Shown: positions 27,460-36,711 of the stretch, piece after piece
How positions within the stretch are numbered: the first letter of the stretch is position 1
How the letters are laid out: each line of letters starts with the position of its first letter
Origin: Burkholderia stagnalis
GTDB taxonomy: Bacteria; Pseudomonadota; Gammaproteobacteria; Burkholderiales; Burkholderiaceae
DNA length: 64,000 nucleotides
Direction: 5' to 3'
NCBI RefSeq assembly: GCF_902830275.1
Contig: NZ_CADESW010000013.1
Location: 62,001 to 126,000 of the forward strand
Notes under the pieces: model-generated
Told to the model about the DNA's origin: nothing
Databases searched by the model: none
The model's input: only the letters and a program-made list of their open reading frames with translations
Translations under genes and position numbers: made by a program

Positions 27460-28899
27460 ATGCCCTATGTCCTGATCGTCGAAGACGATGCCGATACGCG
27501 CGCGATGCTCGCGGCGCTCGCGCAATCGCAGCAGCTGGTGTGCGACACCGCCGCCACGGTCGAACAGGCGCGCGCGCTGCTGGCGACGCGCGCACCCGAT
27601 CTCGTGCTGTGCGATCTCGTGCTGCCGGACGGAAACGGCATGATGCTGTTCGATGCATTGCCGAAACATGCGCACTGCGAAATGGTGTTGACCACCGGCC
27701 ACGCGAGCCTCGAAACCGCGATCGACGCGCTGCGGCGCGGCGCGACCGACTACCTCGTGAAGCCGATCAACATGCAGCGCCTGAACAGCATCTTCGCGCG
27801 GGTGCCGCGCACCGGCGCGCTGCACGAGGAAATCGCGGCGCTGCGTTCCGAACTGCAGAGCCTCGGGCGCTTCGGACGGATGATCGGCAGCTCGAGCGCG
27901 ATGCAGGCGACCTACGACGCGATCGGCCGCGTCGCGCGCACCGAGGCGTCGGTGCTGCTCACGGGCGAATCGGGCACGGGCAAGGAGCTGGCGGCGCAGA
28001 CCATCCACGACCTGAGCCTGCGGCGGCGCGGCCCGTTCCTCGCGATCAACTGCGGCGCGATCGCGGCGAACCTGGTCGAGAGCGAGATGTTCGGCCACGA
28101 TCGCGGCAGCTTCACCGGCGCGGACCGTCAGCACAAGGGTTTCTTCGAGCGCGCGGACGGCGGCACGCTGTTTCTCGACGAGATCACCGAGATGCCGATC
28201 GAATCGCAGGTCAAGCTGCTGCGCGTGCTGGAGACGGGCCAGCTGACGCGGCTCGGCTCCACGCGCGAAGTCGACGTCGACGTGCGGATCGTCGCCGCGA
28301 CGAATCGCGATCCGGAAGACGCGCTCGCGAACGGCAAGCTGCGGCCCGACCTGTATCACCGGATCAACGTGTTTCCGATCGCGCTGCCGCCGCTCAGGGA
28401 GCGCGAGGACGACATCCCGATGCTCGCCGACGCATTCCTGCAGCAGTTCTGCGCCGAGAGCGGCCGCAACCTGCGCTTCGCGCCGGCCGCGCGCGAGGCG
28501 CTGAAATCGTATGGGTGGCCCGGCAACGTGCGCGAATTGCGCAACTTCGTGCAGCGCGCGGCCATTTTCTGCGACGGCGACGTGATCGACACGCTGCCGC
28601 CGCCGATCCTCGAGGAACTGTCGGCGATGGTCGATCCGCATGACGATCGGGTGGTCGTGCCGTTCGGCACGTCGCTCGACGAAGTCGACCGACAACTGAT
28701 CCAGGGCACGATCGCGCAGTGCGGCGGCGTGAAGGCGCAGGCGGCCGAGCTGCTCGACGTGAGCCTGAAGACGATCTACAACCGGCTCGCGCAACTCGAA
28801 GAGACGCCCGATGCAACGCCTGACGCAACGCCCGGCGCAACACCTGACGCAACGCCCGATGCGTCATCCGGCAAGCCGCCGGACAAACCGGGCACGTGA
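27460..28899 (+). CDS. NtrC-family response regulator (REC, AAA+, Fis HTH)
   Basis: This 479-residue regulator has a receiver with Asp52 (LVLCDLVLPDGNG) and a KPIN lysine. The AAA+ domain has GESGTGKE Walker A, the sigma-54 loop GSFTGA and GGTLFLDEITEM Walker B. The Fis-type C-terminus has AELLDVSLKTIYNRL. GGGAGG lies 5 bp before the ATG at 27,460. The kinase partner is not adjacent in the usual way, but a hybrid membrane kinase lies 0.4 kb downstream. A Pro-Asp-Ala-Thr repeat tail (five 12-bp units) follows the helix-turn-helix. It probably acts on sigma-54 promoters of the glycan genes or their remnants. Confidence 0.91.
   Translation: MPYVLIVEDDADTRAMLAALAQSQQLVCDTAATVEQARALLATRAPDLVLCDLVLPDGNGMMLFDALPKHAHCEMVLTTGHASLETAIDALRRGATDYLVKPINMQRLNSIFARVPRTGALHEEIAALRSELQSLGRFGRMIGSSSAMQATYDAIGRVARTEASVLLTGESGTGKELAAQTIHDLSLRRRGPFLAINCGAIAANLVESEMFGHDRGSFTGADRQHKGFFERADGGTLFLDEITEMPIESQVKLLRVLETGQLTRLGSTREVDVDVRIVAATNRDPEDALANGKLRPDLYHRINVFPIALPPLREREDDIPMLADAFLQQFCAESGRNLRFAPAAREALKSYGWPGNVRELRNFVQRAAIFCDGDVIDTLPPPILEELSAMVDPHDDRVVVPFGTSLDEVDRQLIQGTIAQCGGVKAQAAELLDVSLKTIYNRLAQLEETPDATPDATPGATPDATPDASSGKPPDKPGT
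28804..28863 (+). repeat. Five 12-bp units encoding a T-P-D-A tail
   Basis: Units of the form ACGCC(C/T)GA(T/C)GCA occur five times with point differences, giving the C-terminal repeat TPDATPDATPGATPDATPDA. The unit length keeps the frame. Confidence 0.85.
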
Positions 28900-28916
28900 T
28901 GAACAGGCGCACGCGG

Positions 28917-29178
28917 CTAGTTGTCGCCCTCCGGCTCGCCCGCCGCGACCCGCCGCCGCATCCGTTCGACGCGCGCACCGAGCGTGCGGCGCTCCCGAAG
29001 CGTCCAGCCGAGCCCGGCAAGCGCGTGCCATCCGGCGCGCCAGCGTGCCGCGCGGCGGAATGCCGGCGAACACGGTAGCGACCACCGAGCCCGGCGATCG
29101 GGCGAGCAGTTGCCCGCAACTGAATACGGCGTCGTCGAGGTGCGGCGAGACGACGAGCCAGCGCGTCGGGAAGGGCAT
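28917..29178 (-). pseudogene. PIG-L/LmbE deacetylase stump joined to an unrelated C-terminus
   Basis: Behind a GGAGATCC ribosome site an ATG at 29,178 starts MPFPTRWLVVSPHLDDAVFS, the zinc-binding P-H-x-D-D motif of PIG-L N-acyl-GlcN deacetylases, and runs as a good family match for about 42 residues to VFAGIPP. After that the same frame degenerates and continues to 28,864 without resemblance to the family, while a different frame ending at 28,917 reads like a genuine gene tail (GWTLRERRTLGARVERM). I read this as a deletion joining the start of one gene to the end of another. A complete enzyme of this family is about 230-270 residues. No active deacetylase can be made. Confidence 0.75.
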
Positions 29179-29276
29179 GAACGGATCTCCATGAGGCGCC
29201 GCGCAGATGGGCGGCGTCATGCGTGCGCGCAAGTCGCGTACCGGCGCGCCGATGCGCGGCGATGGGAGGCAACGCG

Positions 29277-31562
29277 ATGACACACGGTGCAAGATTTCTG
29301 CGGGGCGTCGCGATCGCGATCACGCTGGTCGCGATCGCGACGGTGCTGCAGGCGCTCGCGATCCGCTTCGGCGGCGTGAACCTGCCGCTGCTGCTGTACT
29401 ACCCGATCCTCGCGTGCGTGGCGTGGGCAACGTCGTTTCCGCTGGGGCTCGCCGCGACGGCCGCCAGCGGCGCGCTCGCGTGGACGCTGTTCCTGTCCGA
29501 TCCGTCCGCCTATACGCAATCGTTGCCGGAACGGCTCATCCGGCTCGGCACCTTCGTGCTGGCCGGCGTGCTCGCCTGTGCGATCGCGACGATGCTGCGC
29601 CGCGCGCGGTTCGTCCACGGCACGCACTTGCGCCGCGAGTCGATCGCGCGCCGGCAATACGAGGCCATGCTGCAGTCGCTCGCGCAGGGCGTGCTGGCGA
29701 GCGACCTGCAAGGCCGGGTCACGTTCGTCAACGCGCGGGCGGAGGCGCTGGCCGGCTGCACGCAGCACGACGCGATCGGCCGGCCCGTGCACGACGTGCT
29801 GCGCGTCTACGACGGCAAGGGGCGGCGGGTGCGGGTGACGCCGCTCGATCGCGTGCTCGACGGCGGCGATGCCGCGATCTCCGATCAGCACTGGCTGATG
29901 CACGACGGCGAACCGATGCCGATCGTCGAGATCGCGTCGCCGATCCTCGACGAAAGCGGCAACGTCGACGGCGCGGTGCTGCTGCTGCGCGACGCGCGCG
30001 CGGAGCGGGCGCGCGCCGACGCGAACCGGACGGTGCGCGCGGTCATCGACGCGTCGCCGGATGCGCTGATCGGCATCGACGCGGCGCGCCGCATCGTGAG
30101 CTGGAACCCGGCCGCGCAGCGGATGTTCGGCTACGACACCGACGACGTGCTCGGGCGCGACGTCGCGATGCTGGTCGCGGCGCGCTGGCTGCGGCGGCAT
30201 CCGCTCGACGACGCGTTTCGCGACATGCGCCACATGGTCGGCCCCCTCGACCTGCTGTGCGTGGGCGTCGACGGCGAGCGGTTCCGCGCGACGGTCGCCG
30301 CGTGCCCGCCGCAGGACGGCATGCGCGAACGCGTCGCGCTGGCGCTCGGCGTGCGGCGCGCCGCCGACCAGCGCCGCCGCGACCGGCGTGCGCAGCGCTC
30401 GCTGCGCGGCGCGCGCGACGCCCGCCGGCAGGCCGTGACGTCGAACCGGCTCAAGGACGAACTGCTCGCGATGGTCTCGCACGAGCTGCGCACGCCGCTC
30501 AACGTGATCTACGGCTGGGTCGAGGTGCTGCGCAACTCCGCCGACGCGAGCCTGCACCGGCAGGCGGTCGACGCGATCGACCGCAGTGCGCGGTCGCTGT
30601 CGCGGATGGTCGGCGACATTCTCGACGTGTCGTCGCTCGCAACGGGCAAGCTGCGCCTCGAAGCGATGCCGGTCGACCTCGTGCGCATCGTCACCGATGT
30701 CACCGACGTGTTCCGCAAGGCGGCGTCGGCGAACGACATCGTGCTCGACACCGATTGCGCGGTCGATGCGTGCGTCGTGTCGGGCGACGGCGACCGGCTC
30801 CGGCAGATGCTGTCGAACCTGCTGTCGAATGCGCTGAAGTTCACGCCGCGCGGCGGCCGCGTGACGGTCGGCCTCGCGCGGGCCGGCAGCGAAGCGGTGC
30901 TGACCGTCGCGGACACCGGGCAGGGCATCGCGCGCGGGTTCATCCCGAAGGTGTTCGACGCATTCAGCCGCGCGGACGAATCGCCGGCGTCGCCGCGCCG
31001 CGGCCTCGGCCTCGGCTTGTCGATCGTGCGGCACATCGTCGAGCTGCATGGCGGGGCGGTGACGGTCGAGAGCGAGGGGCGCAACCACGGCGCGACCTTC
31101 ACCGTGATGCTGCCGATCGGCTGGCAGCCGGTCGGCGTGATGGCGTGGCTGGCCGAGCAGGCGGAAGACGACGAGCCGATGGCGCTCGACGGCCAGCACG
31201 TGCTGCTGGTCGACGACGACGCGACCACGCGCACGAGCCTGTCCGCCGCGCTGACCACGCTCGGCGCGCAGGTCGACGTCGCATCGTCGGGCCGCGAAGC
31301 GATGGAGATGGTCGCGCAGGTGCGCCCGACCGTCGTGCTGTCCGATCTCGCGATGCCCGACGGCGACGGCTTCTGGCTGCTCGACGCGCTGCGTCACGAC
31401 GCGAGCGGTGCGGGCGTGCGCGTGCTCGCCGTGACGGCCCATGCGGGGCAGGCGGACGAGCACCGCGTGCGCGAGGCGGGCTTCGACGGTTACCTGCGCA
31501 AGCCGGTCGACGTGCGGGAGCTGGCGGAAGCGATCGCGCGCACGACGGACGGCACGGGCTGA
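29277..31562 (+). CDS. Membrane-anchored PAS hybrid histidine kinase with receiver
   Basis: The 761-residue protein has about three N-terminal transmembrane helices in a KdpD-like DUF4118 arrangement (residues 8-110) and two PAS domains (about 125-255 and 260-375, the second with DASPDALIGIDAARRIVSWN). HisKA has His402 (MVSHELRTPLN). HATPase_c has NLLSNALKFTPRGG, DTGQGIARGF and GLGLGLSIVR. The C-terminal receiver has Asp690 (LSDLAMPDGDGF) and KPVD. The ATG at 29,277 follows GGGAGG. It lies downstream of the NtrC-type regulator and between remnants of glycan genes, so it may supply signal to that regulator, possibly through an HPt protein encoded elsewhere. Confidence 0.9.
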   Translation: MTHGARFLRGVAIAITLVAIATVLQALAIRFGGVNLPLLLYYPILACVAWATSFPLGLAATAASGALAWTLFLSDPSAYTQSLPERLIRLGTFVLAGVLACAIATMLRRARFVHGTHLRRESIARRQYEAMLQSLAQGVLASDLQGRVTFVNARAEALAGCTQHDAIGRPVHDVLRVYDGKGRRVRVTPLDRVLDGGDAAISDQHWLMHDGEPMPIVEIASPILDESGNVDGAVLLLRDARAERARADANRTVRAVIDASPDALIGIDAARRIVSWNPAAQRMFGYDTDDVLGRDVAMLVAARWLRRHPLDDAFRDMRHMVGPLDLLCVGVDGERFRATVAACPPQDGMRERVALALGVRRAADQRRRDRRAQRSLRGARDARRQAVTSNRLKDELLAMVSHELRTPLNVIYGWVEVLRNSADASLHRQAVDAIDRSARSLSRMVGDILDVSSLATGKLRLEAMPVDLVRIVTDVTDVFRKAASANDIVLDTDCAVDACVVSGDGDRLRQMLSNLLSNALKFTPRGGRVTVGLARAGSEAVLTVADTGQGIARGFIPKVFDAFSRADESPASPRRGLGLGLSIVRHIVELHGGAVTVESEGRNHGATFTVMLPIGWQPVGVMAWLAEQAEDDEPMALDGQHVLLVDDDATTRTSLSAALTTLGAQVDVASSGREAMEMVAQVRPTVVLSDLAMPDGDGFWLLDALRHDASGAGVRVLAVTAHAGQADEHRVREAGFDGYLRKPVDVRELAEAIARTTDGTG

Positions 31563-31587
31563 CGGGCGCGCGCCGTCCGGTGCCGCG

Positions 31588-32516
31588 TCATTCGGCCGGT
31601 GCGGCGGGGCCTGGCAGGCCGAGCTGCGCGAGCACGGGCGACGCAACGGGCGCGCCGCGCATCGGCTCGCCGCCGCGCGCGCGGCGGTTCGCCTGCTGCT
31701 GGACGAAATAGCGCGCGGGATCGGGCGCGTACTGGCTGCCGCCCACCACGTAGAGGCGGGCCGGACGCCGCGGGTCGGGCGGCATCCGCGCGAGCGCGTC
31801 GATCACGGTGTCGATGCCCTTGCGCGGCACGAGGCGGCCGAGCTGCAGCACCACGAACGCGTCGTCGGGCCAGCCGAGCCGTGCGCGCGCCGCGGCGCGC
31901 GCCACCGGCCGGAATTCGTCCGCATCGAAGCCGCACGGGACGATGGCGATCCGCTTCGCGTCCGCGCGATACAGCGTGCGCAGATCGTCCGCGTCCTGCG
32001 GGCACTCGGCAATCAGCAGGTCGGCGCGTCGCGCGAGCGTGTCCTCGATCGTGACGCGCGCGTCGGGGAGCCGTCGGCCGCGCCCTGGTGCAGCCGCCTG
32101 ACGCGCCCGAGCGCATGGAACGTGACGACCAACGGAATGCCGAGCCGCCGCTTCACGCGCAGCGCGACGTCGCCCGAGATGAAGAAATTCGCGTGCATCA
32201 GGTCGATCGTCGCGGCTTCGCGCCGCAGCCGGGCGATCACGTCGTCCGCGAACGCGCCCATGTACGGCAGCGGCCGTTCCTGCGGCGCCTCGACGGGCAG
32301 CCCGGCGGGGACGTGGATCACGCGGATCCGCGCGCCGATCGGCACGACGTCGGGCAGGTGCGGATCGTCGCGGCGGGTGTAGACGTCGACGTCGAGCCCG
32401 CGCTCCGCCAGTTGCTTCGCGACGTGGGCCACGTAGATGTTCTGCCCGCCGGCATCCACGCCACCGATCACGCCCAGCGGCGACGCATGGTCGCTGATCA
32501 ACGCGATTCTTTGCAT
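31588..32516 (-). pseudogene. GT4 glycosyltransferase gene with a 1-bp frameshift and lost C-terminus
   Basis: From ATG 32,516 (GGAGCAACCCTC ribosome site) the frame encodes a typical GT4 N-terminus (ISDHASPLGVIGGVDAGGQN, then VVTFHALGRVRRLHQGAADG). Near 32,068-32,074 the expected ...ADGFPDARVTIEDT is broken: one base is missing, and the rest (DARVTIEDTLARRADLLIAE, LGRLVPRKGIDTVIDALARM, ARLYVVGGSQYAPDP) is in the next frame. The second half also stops short, with the donor-site E-x7-E region and following helices (about 150 residues) replaced by an unrelated tail ending at 31,588. The frameshift alone could be a sequencing error. The truncation could not. Confidence 0.82.
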
Positions 32517-32620
32517 GAGGGTTGCTCCGTCGATCGGAACCGCGCGATGTGGGCTTCGTGCGCGCCGACCCCGCAAGCGATGTACCCGTCGATCCATGCG
32601 CGCAACGCATCTCGACGCGA

Positions 32621-32641
32621 CGCAAAAATTACAACGCGTTG
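32621..32641 (+). promoter_or_regulatory. A-run and CAACGCGTTG palindrome upstream of the second BON gene
   Basis: CGCAAAAATTA leads into CAACGCGTTG (32,632-32,641), 130 bp before the BON gene at 32,771. The palindrome and the preceding A-run are nearly identical to the element at 16,901-16,919. Confidence 0.6.
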
Positions 32642-32770
32642 GATGAAAGCACGCCCGGCGGCCGTGGCCGGCGCGGTGGACAAGGCCGCCCGGCAAGCCC
32701 GGCGCGCGGTACGCGCCTTGCGACAGCCAGCATGTCCGGCGCAATGCCGGCTTGACGAAAGGAGGTCACG

Positions 32771-33160
32771 ATGAACGCAAGACAATTGCAAGCGTGGAAA
32801 GAATGGCTGAAGCGCCATCCGGCCAAGCGTCTCGGCGCGACCGCCGCGATCGCCGCGGCCGCGTTCTGCGCCGGCGCCGCGCCGGGCGTGATGGCGGCCG
32901 GCGACGACAGCGGATCGACGATGCACACGTCGACCGGCACGAAGATCCACGACGCGACGATCACGACCAAGGCGAAGGCGGCACTCATCGGCACGAAGGA
33001 TCTGTCGTCCGGCGATATCCACGTGAAGACGCGGGGCGGCGTCGTCACGCTGACCGGCAGCGTGCCGGACGAGCAGCAGCGCACGCTGGCCGTCGACGCC
33101 GTGAAGCAGCTCGAAGGCGTGCATTCCGTGCGCGACCAGCTCACGCTCCGTGCGAAGTAA
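32771..33160 (+). CDS. Periplasmic BON-domain protein, OsmY-like
   Basis: This 129-residue protein has a signal peptide (ATAAIAAAAFCAGAAPGVMAA, cut about residue 42) followed by one BON domain: DATITTKAKAALIGTKDLSS, then GGVVTLTGSVPDEQQRTLAV and KQLEGVHSVRDQL. OsmY-like proteins are periplasmic and induced by osmotic or stationary-phase stress. AAAGGAGG precedes the ATG. The next gene, an SDR, follows by 29 bp, so they are probably co-transcribed. Confidence 0.88.
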   Translation: MNARQLQAWKEWLKRHPAKRLGATAAIAAAAFCAGAAPGVMAAGDDSGSTMHTSTGTKIHDATITTKAKAALIGTKDLSSGDIHVKTRGGVVTLTGSVPDEQQRTLAVDAVKQLEGVHSVRDQLTLRAK

Positions 33161-33189
33161 AACGGCGGCGCCGCACCAGGAGGGCATCC

Positions 33190-34218
33190 ATGAATCGCAT
33201 GCTGAAACCGGTCGGCGAACAGACGATCGTGATCACCGGCGCGTCCAGCGGTATCGGCCTCGTCACCGCGCGCAAGGCCGCGAAGCAGGGCGCCAAGCTG
33301 GTGCTCGCGGCGCGCAACAGGGAGGCGCTGGACACGCTGTGCGAGGAAATCCGCGCGCACGGCGGCCTCGCGGTGCCGGTGGTCGCGGACGTCGGCAACT
33401 ACGAGGACGTGCAGCGCGTCGCGGCGCAGGCGGTCGAAACCTATGGCGGCTTCGATACGTGGATCAACAACGCCGGCGTGTCGATCTTCGGCACGTCGAG
33501 CGCGGTGCCGCTCGAGGATCAGCGCAAGCTGTTCGACACCAACTACTGGGGCGTGGTGCACGGTTCGCTCGTCGCGGTCGATCACTTCCGGCGCAAGAGC
33601 GACTTCCACGGCGGCGCGATCATCAACCTCGGCAGCGAGGCGTCCGACGCGCCGGTGCCGCTGCAAAGCGCGTACGTCGCATCGAAGCACGCGGTGAAAG
33701 GGTTCACCGATTCGCTGCGGCTCGAGCTGGAGGCCGACCACCTGCCGGTGTCCGTCACGCTGATCAAGCCGGCCGCGATCGACACGATGCTCGTGATGCA
33801 CGCGAAGAACTACATGAACGTCGAGGCAAAGCTGGCGCCGCCGATCTACGACCCGGACATCGCGGCGGACGCGATCCTGTTCGCGGCCGCGCATCCGCGC
33901 CGCGCGCTGTTCGTCGGCGGCGCCGCGAAGTTCGCGTCCGCGAGCGCATACCACGCGCCACGGCTGTTCGATCGCGTCGCGGCGACGCTGTTCTCGCGCG
34001 GCCAGCGCACGGTGCGGCCCGCGCGGCCGCGCGACGACAACGCGCTGTACGAGCCGGGCCGCGCGCTGCAGGAGCGCGAGGGGATGGACGGCGTCGTGCT
34101 GCGCGGCTGCGCGTACAACACCGTCGTGCAACGGCCGAAGGTCGCCGGCGCGATCGCGCTGACCGCCGCGGCGCTCGTCGTCACCGCATTTGCCCGCGCA
34201 CGGCGGGCGGCATCCTGA
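33190..34218 (+). CDS. SDR family oxidoreductase with C-terminal hydrophobic tail
   Basis: The 342-residue enzyme has cofactor motif TGASSGIG, NNAGVSIFG, catalytic Ser in INLGSEASDAP and a Y-V-A-S-K motif. Unlike short classical SDRs it has about 90 extra C-terminal residues that end in a hydrophobic helix (IALTAAALVVTAFARA), which suggests membrane anchoring. AGGAGGG precedes the ATG at 33,190. Long SDRs of this kind recur in stress clusters of proteobacteria, but the substrate is unknown. Confidence 0.86.
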   Translation: MNRMLKPVGEQTIVITGASSGIGLVTARKAAKQGAKLVLAARNREALDTLCEEIRAHGGLAVPVVADVGNYEDVQRVAAQAVETYGGFDTWINNAGVSIFGTSSAVPLEDQRKLFDTNYWGVVHGSLVAVDHFRRKSDFHGGAIINLGSEASDAPVPLQSAYVASKHAVKGFTDSLRLELEADHLPVSVTLIKPAAIDTMLVMHAKNYMNVEAKLAPPIYDPDIAADAILFAAAHPRRALFVGGAAKFASASAYHAPRLFDRVAATLFSRGQRTVRPARPRDDNALYEPGRALQEREGMDGVVLRGCAYNTVVQRPKVAGAIALTAAALVVTAFARARRAAS

Positions 34219-34248
34219 ACGTCAATCCACCATCGAAGGAGGCAGGCT

Positions 34249-34548
34249 ATGACATCCCGTCACCATACAGGCCATGAAACGAGCCGCACGCGCGCGCACG
34301 AAGGCGACCGCTCGCAGCAGGACCCCGACAAGGGCGGCCGCCAGGCCGGCCACGGCAAGTCGCCGAGCCCCGTCGACGTGCAGAAGGCGCTGAAGGGCAT
34401 GGACTATCCGGCGAGCAAGGCCGACGTCGTCAAGTGCGCCGAGCGCTCGCACGCGGACAGCCACGTGGTCGACATGCTCAAGCGCATTCCCGATCGCGAG
34501 TACGACACGCCGGCATCGGTGTCGAAGGAAGTCGGCCGGCTCGGTTGA
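34249..34548 (+). CDS. DUF2795 family small protein
   Basis: The 99-residue hydrophilic protein has a disordered, His/Gln-rich first half and a compact DUF2795-like second half: SPVDVQKALKGMDYPASKAD, then ADSHVVDMLKRIPDREYDTP. GAAGGAGG precedes the ATG. The function is unknown. Members of this family are frequent among bacterial stress genes. Confidence 0.75.
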   Translation: MTSRHHTGHETSRTRAHEGDRSQQDPDKGGRQAGHGKSPSPVDVQKALKGMDYPASKADVVKCAERSHADSHVVDMLKRIPDREYDTPASVSKEVGRLG

Positions 34549-34597
34549 GGCCGGCGCCCGCCGCGCTGCCGCGGCGGGCCGTCACGAGGAGGCGGGC

Positions 34598-35161
34598 ATG
34601 GCGATGATCGTGGCAGGCCGTTTCGCGACGTTCGACGACGCGCAGGGCAGCGCACGCTGCCTGTACGACCGCGCGTTCGGCCAGGACGACGTATCGATCT
34701 TTTTCCTGAATCCTCGCGGCCGCCATGCGCGCTTTCCGATCGACGGCGACGAATATGCGGATGCCGCCGGGCGGCCGGGCGGCCGCGGCGCGATGGCCGG
34801 CGCGTTGCGCGGGCTGCTGGCGGGCGGCATGGTCGGGCTCGGCGTCTACGCGCTCGGCTGGCGCGACGGTCTGGTGCCCGCGATCGCCGCGCTCGCCGGC
34901 GCCTGCGTCGGCGCGCTGGGCGGTGCGCTCGGCGGGATCCGCGAGCGCGCGGAGGAAGGCGCCGGGCCGTTCGAGAGCGGCGACGGCGGCGTGATGCTCG
35001 CCGCGCACGTCACCGAAGCGTCGGCGGAGACGGCGGAAGCCGTGCTGCGCGCGAGCGGCGCGACCTCGATCGAGCGCATCGACGGTGACTGGCAGGACGG
35101 ACGATGGTGCGATTTCGATCCGGCCCGCCGCCCTGGCGATGCGCCGAAGCGGCCCGCGTGA
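34598..35161 (+). CDS. Glycine-zipper membrane-associated hypothetical protein
   Basis: In this 187-residue protein the middle (about 65-110) is a Gly/Ala-rich hydrophobic zipper (ALRGLLAGGMVGLGVYALGW, then AALAGACVGALGGALGGI) likely to form a pair of membrane helices. It is flanked by soluble domains, the second with ATSIERIDGDWQDGRWCDFD. GAGGAGGC precedes the ATG. This resembles the 'glycine zipper' proteins seen with BON and OsmY genes. The role is unknown. Confidence 0.7.
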   Translation: MAMIVAGRFATFDDAQGSARCLYDRAFGQDDVSIFFLNPRGRHARFPIDGDEYADAAGRPGGRGAMAGALRGLLAGGMVGLGVYALGWRDGLVPAIAALAGACVGALGGALGGIRERAEEGAGPFESGDGGVMLAAHVTEASAETAEAVLRASGATSIERIDGDWQDGRWCDFDPARRPGDAPKRPA

Positions 35162-35198
35162 GCGGGGCCGCGCCGTTGCATTCAACCGGAGAAACGAC

Positions 35199-36056
35199 AT
35201 GACCGAAACCCGCACCGTCCCACCGCAGACCCAATCGAGCCGGCCCGGCGTCGAGCGCGAGATGCGGCCGAAACCGAGCGACGAGGCCGAGGCCTACGTC
35301 GGCAGCGGCAAGCTCGCCGGCAAGGTGGCGCTCGTCACGGGCGGCGACAGCGGCATCGGCCGCGCGGTGGCGATCGGCTTCGCGAAGGAAGGCGCGGACG
35401 TCGCGATCGTCTATCTGAACGAATCGGACGACGCCGCGCATACGAAGCGCCTGATCGAGGCGGCCGGGCGGCGCTGCGAGGCGATCGCGTGCGACATCGG
35501 CGTGCGCGAGCAGGCGCGGGGCGCGGTGGCGCGCACCGTCGAGCGGCTCGGCCGGCTCGACGTGCTGGTGAACAACGCGGGCGAGCAGCATCCGCAGCCC
35601 GACATCGACGCGATCACGGAGGACCAGCTCGTGCGCACCTTCCGCACCAACGTGTTCGGCATGGTGTTCTGCGTGCAGGCCGCGCTGCCGCATATGGCGC
35701 ACGGCGGCCACATCGTCAACACCGCGTCGGTCACGGCCTACCACGGCAACCCGACGCTGCTCGACTACTCGGCGACCAAGGGCGCGATCGTGTCGTTCAC
35801 GCGCTCGCTCGCGCTGTCGCTGGCCGGGCGGGACATCCGCGTCAACGCGGTCGCGCCGGGGCCGATCTGGACGCCGCTGATTCCGTCGACGTTCACGGCC
35901 GACCAGGTCGCGCACTTCGGCAAGAAGGTGCCGCTCGAGCGCCCGGGGCAGCCGGACGAGTTGATCGGCTGCTACGTGCTGCTCGCGTCCGACGGCGCGA
36001 GCTACATGACCGGCCAGACGCTGCATCCGAACGGCGGGTCGATCGTCGGCGGCTGA
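35199..36056 (+). CDS. SDR family oxidoreductase, glucose/ribitol dehydrogenase-like (YghA type)
   Basis: This 285-residue enzyme has a 40-residue N-terminal extension, then TGGDSGIGRAVAIGFAKEGA, NNAGEQHPQ, catalytic Ser in NTASVTAY and Y-S-A-T-K. The QHPQ motif after NNAG and the C-terminal TGQTLHPNGGSIVGG are typical of the YghA/GsiB-like general stress dehydrogenases. ACCGGAGAAACGAC carries the ribosome site. It is followed by a periplasmic DUF4142 protein in the same direction. Confidence 0.88.
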   Translation: MTETRTVPPQTQSSRPGVEREMRPKPSDEAEAYVGSGKLAGKVALVTGGDSGIGRAVAIGFAKEGADVAIVYLNESDDAAHTKRLIEAAGRRCEAIACDIGVREQARGAVARTVERLGRLDVLVNNAGEQHPQPDIDAITEDQLVRTFRTNVFGMVFCVQAALPHMAHGGHIVNTASVTAYHGNPTLLDYSATKGAIVSFTRSLALSLAGRDIRVNAVAPGPIWTPLIPSTFTADQVAHFGKKVPLERPGQPDELIGCYVLLASDGASYMTGQTLHPNGGSIVGG

Positions 36057-36085
36057 AGGCGGCCGCCCGTATCAGGAGAGGACAC

Positions 36086-36691
36086 ATGGAACCGAACATC
36101 CGGATCATCGCGGCGCTGGCCGCCGGTGCACTGGGCCTCGCGGCCGCCGTGCACGCGCAAACGCCGAGCGAGCCCGCGGCGACGAATCCCCGCACGCCGC
36201 CCGAGCTGGTCAAGCCGGCGCCGGACGCCGGCGACACGCGCGATGCCGCGCGCGCGCGGGGCATGGACGCCGACTTCGTCGACAAGGCCGAGCTTGCCGG
36301 CAAGAGCGAGGTGGAAGCCAGCCGGCTCGCGCTCGAGAAATCGACGTCGCCCGACGTGCGCGCGTTCGCGCAACACATGATCGACGATCACGGCAAGGCG
36401 AACGAACGCCTGCGGCAGCTCGCGGCGCGCGACGGCGCTGCCGAGCCGTCGGCGCGGCGCGTCGATCCGGACGTCGAGGCGCTGCGCGACAAGCGCGGCC
36501 GCGACTTCGATGCCGCGTACGTCGCCGCGGCCGGCCCCAACGCGCATCAAAACGCGGTGCGGCTGTTCGAGGACGAGGCGCGCGGCGGCCACGACGCCGG
36601 CCTGCGCGCATTCGCGCAGGCGACGCTGCCGACGCTCAGGCATCACCTGACGATGGCGCAGGCGCTTGCCCGCAAGGTCGGCGCGCAATAG
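36086..36691 (+). CDS. DUF4142 periplasmic ferritin-like protein
   Basis: The 201-residue protein has a signal peptide (IIAALAAGALGLAAAVHAQ, cut after about residue 25). The DUF4142 four-helix region follows with DADFVDKAELAGKSEVEASR, FAQHMIDDHGKANERLRQLA, then a late TLRHHLTMAQAL. Conserved His and Glu residues lie on helix faces as in ferritin-like folds. AGGAGAGG gives the ribosome site. A strong hairpin terminator follows the stop. Confidence 0.85.
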   Translation: MEPNIRIIAALAAGALGLAAAVHAQTPSEPAATNPRTPPELVKPAPDAGDTRDAARARGMDADFVDKAELAGKSEVEASRLALEKSTSPDVRAFAQHMIDDHGKANERLRQLAARDGAAEPSARRVDPDVEALRDKRGRDFDAAYVAAAGPNAHQNAVRLFEDEARGGHDAGLRAFAQATLPTLRHHLTMAQALARKVGAQ

Positions 36692-36711
36692 CGCGCGCCG
36701 TTCAACCCCGA

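Noticed and set aside
29217..31646. 809-codon minus-strand frame across the membrane hybrid kinase
   Set aside because: It is antisense to a kinase with complete HisKA, HATPase and REC motifs. Its product is low-complexity.
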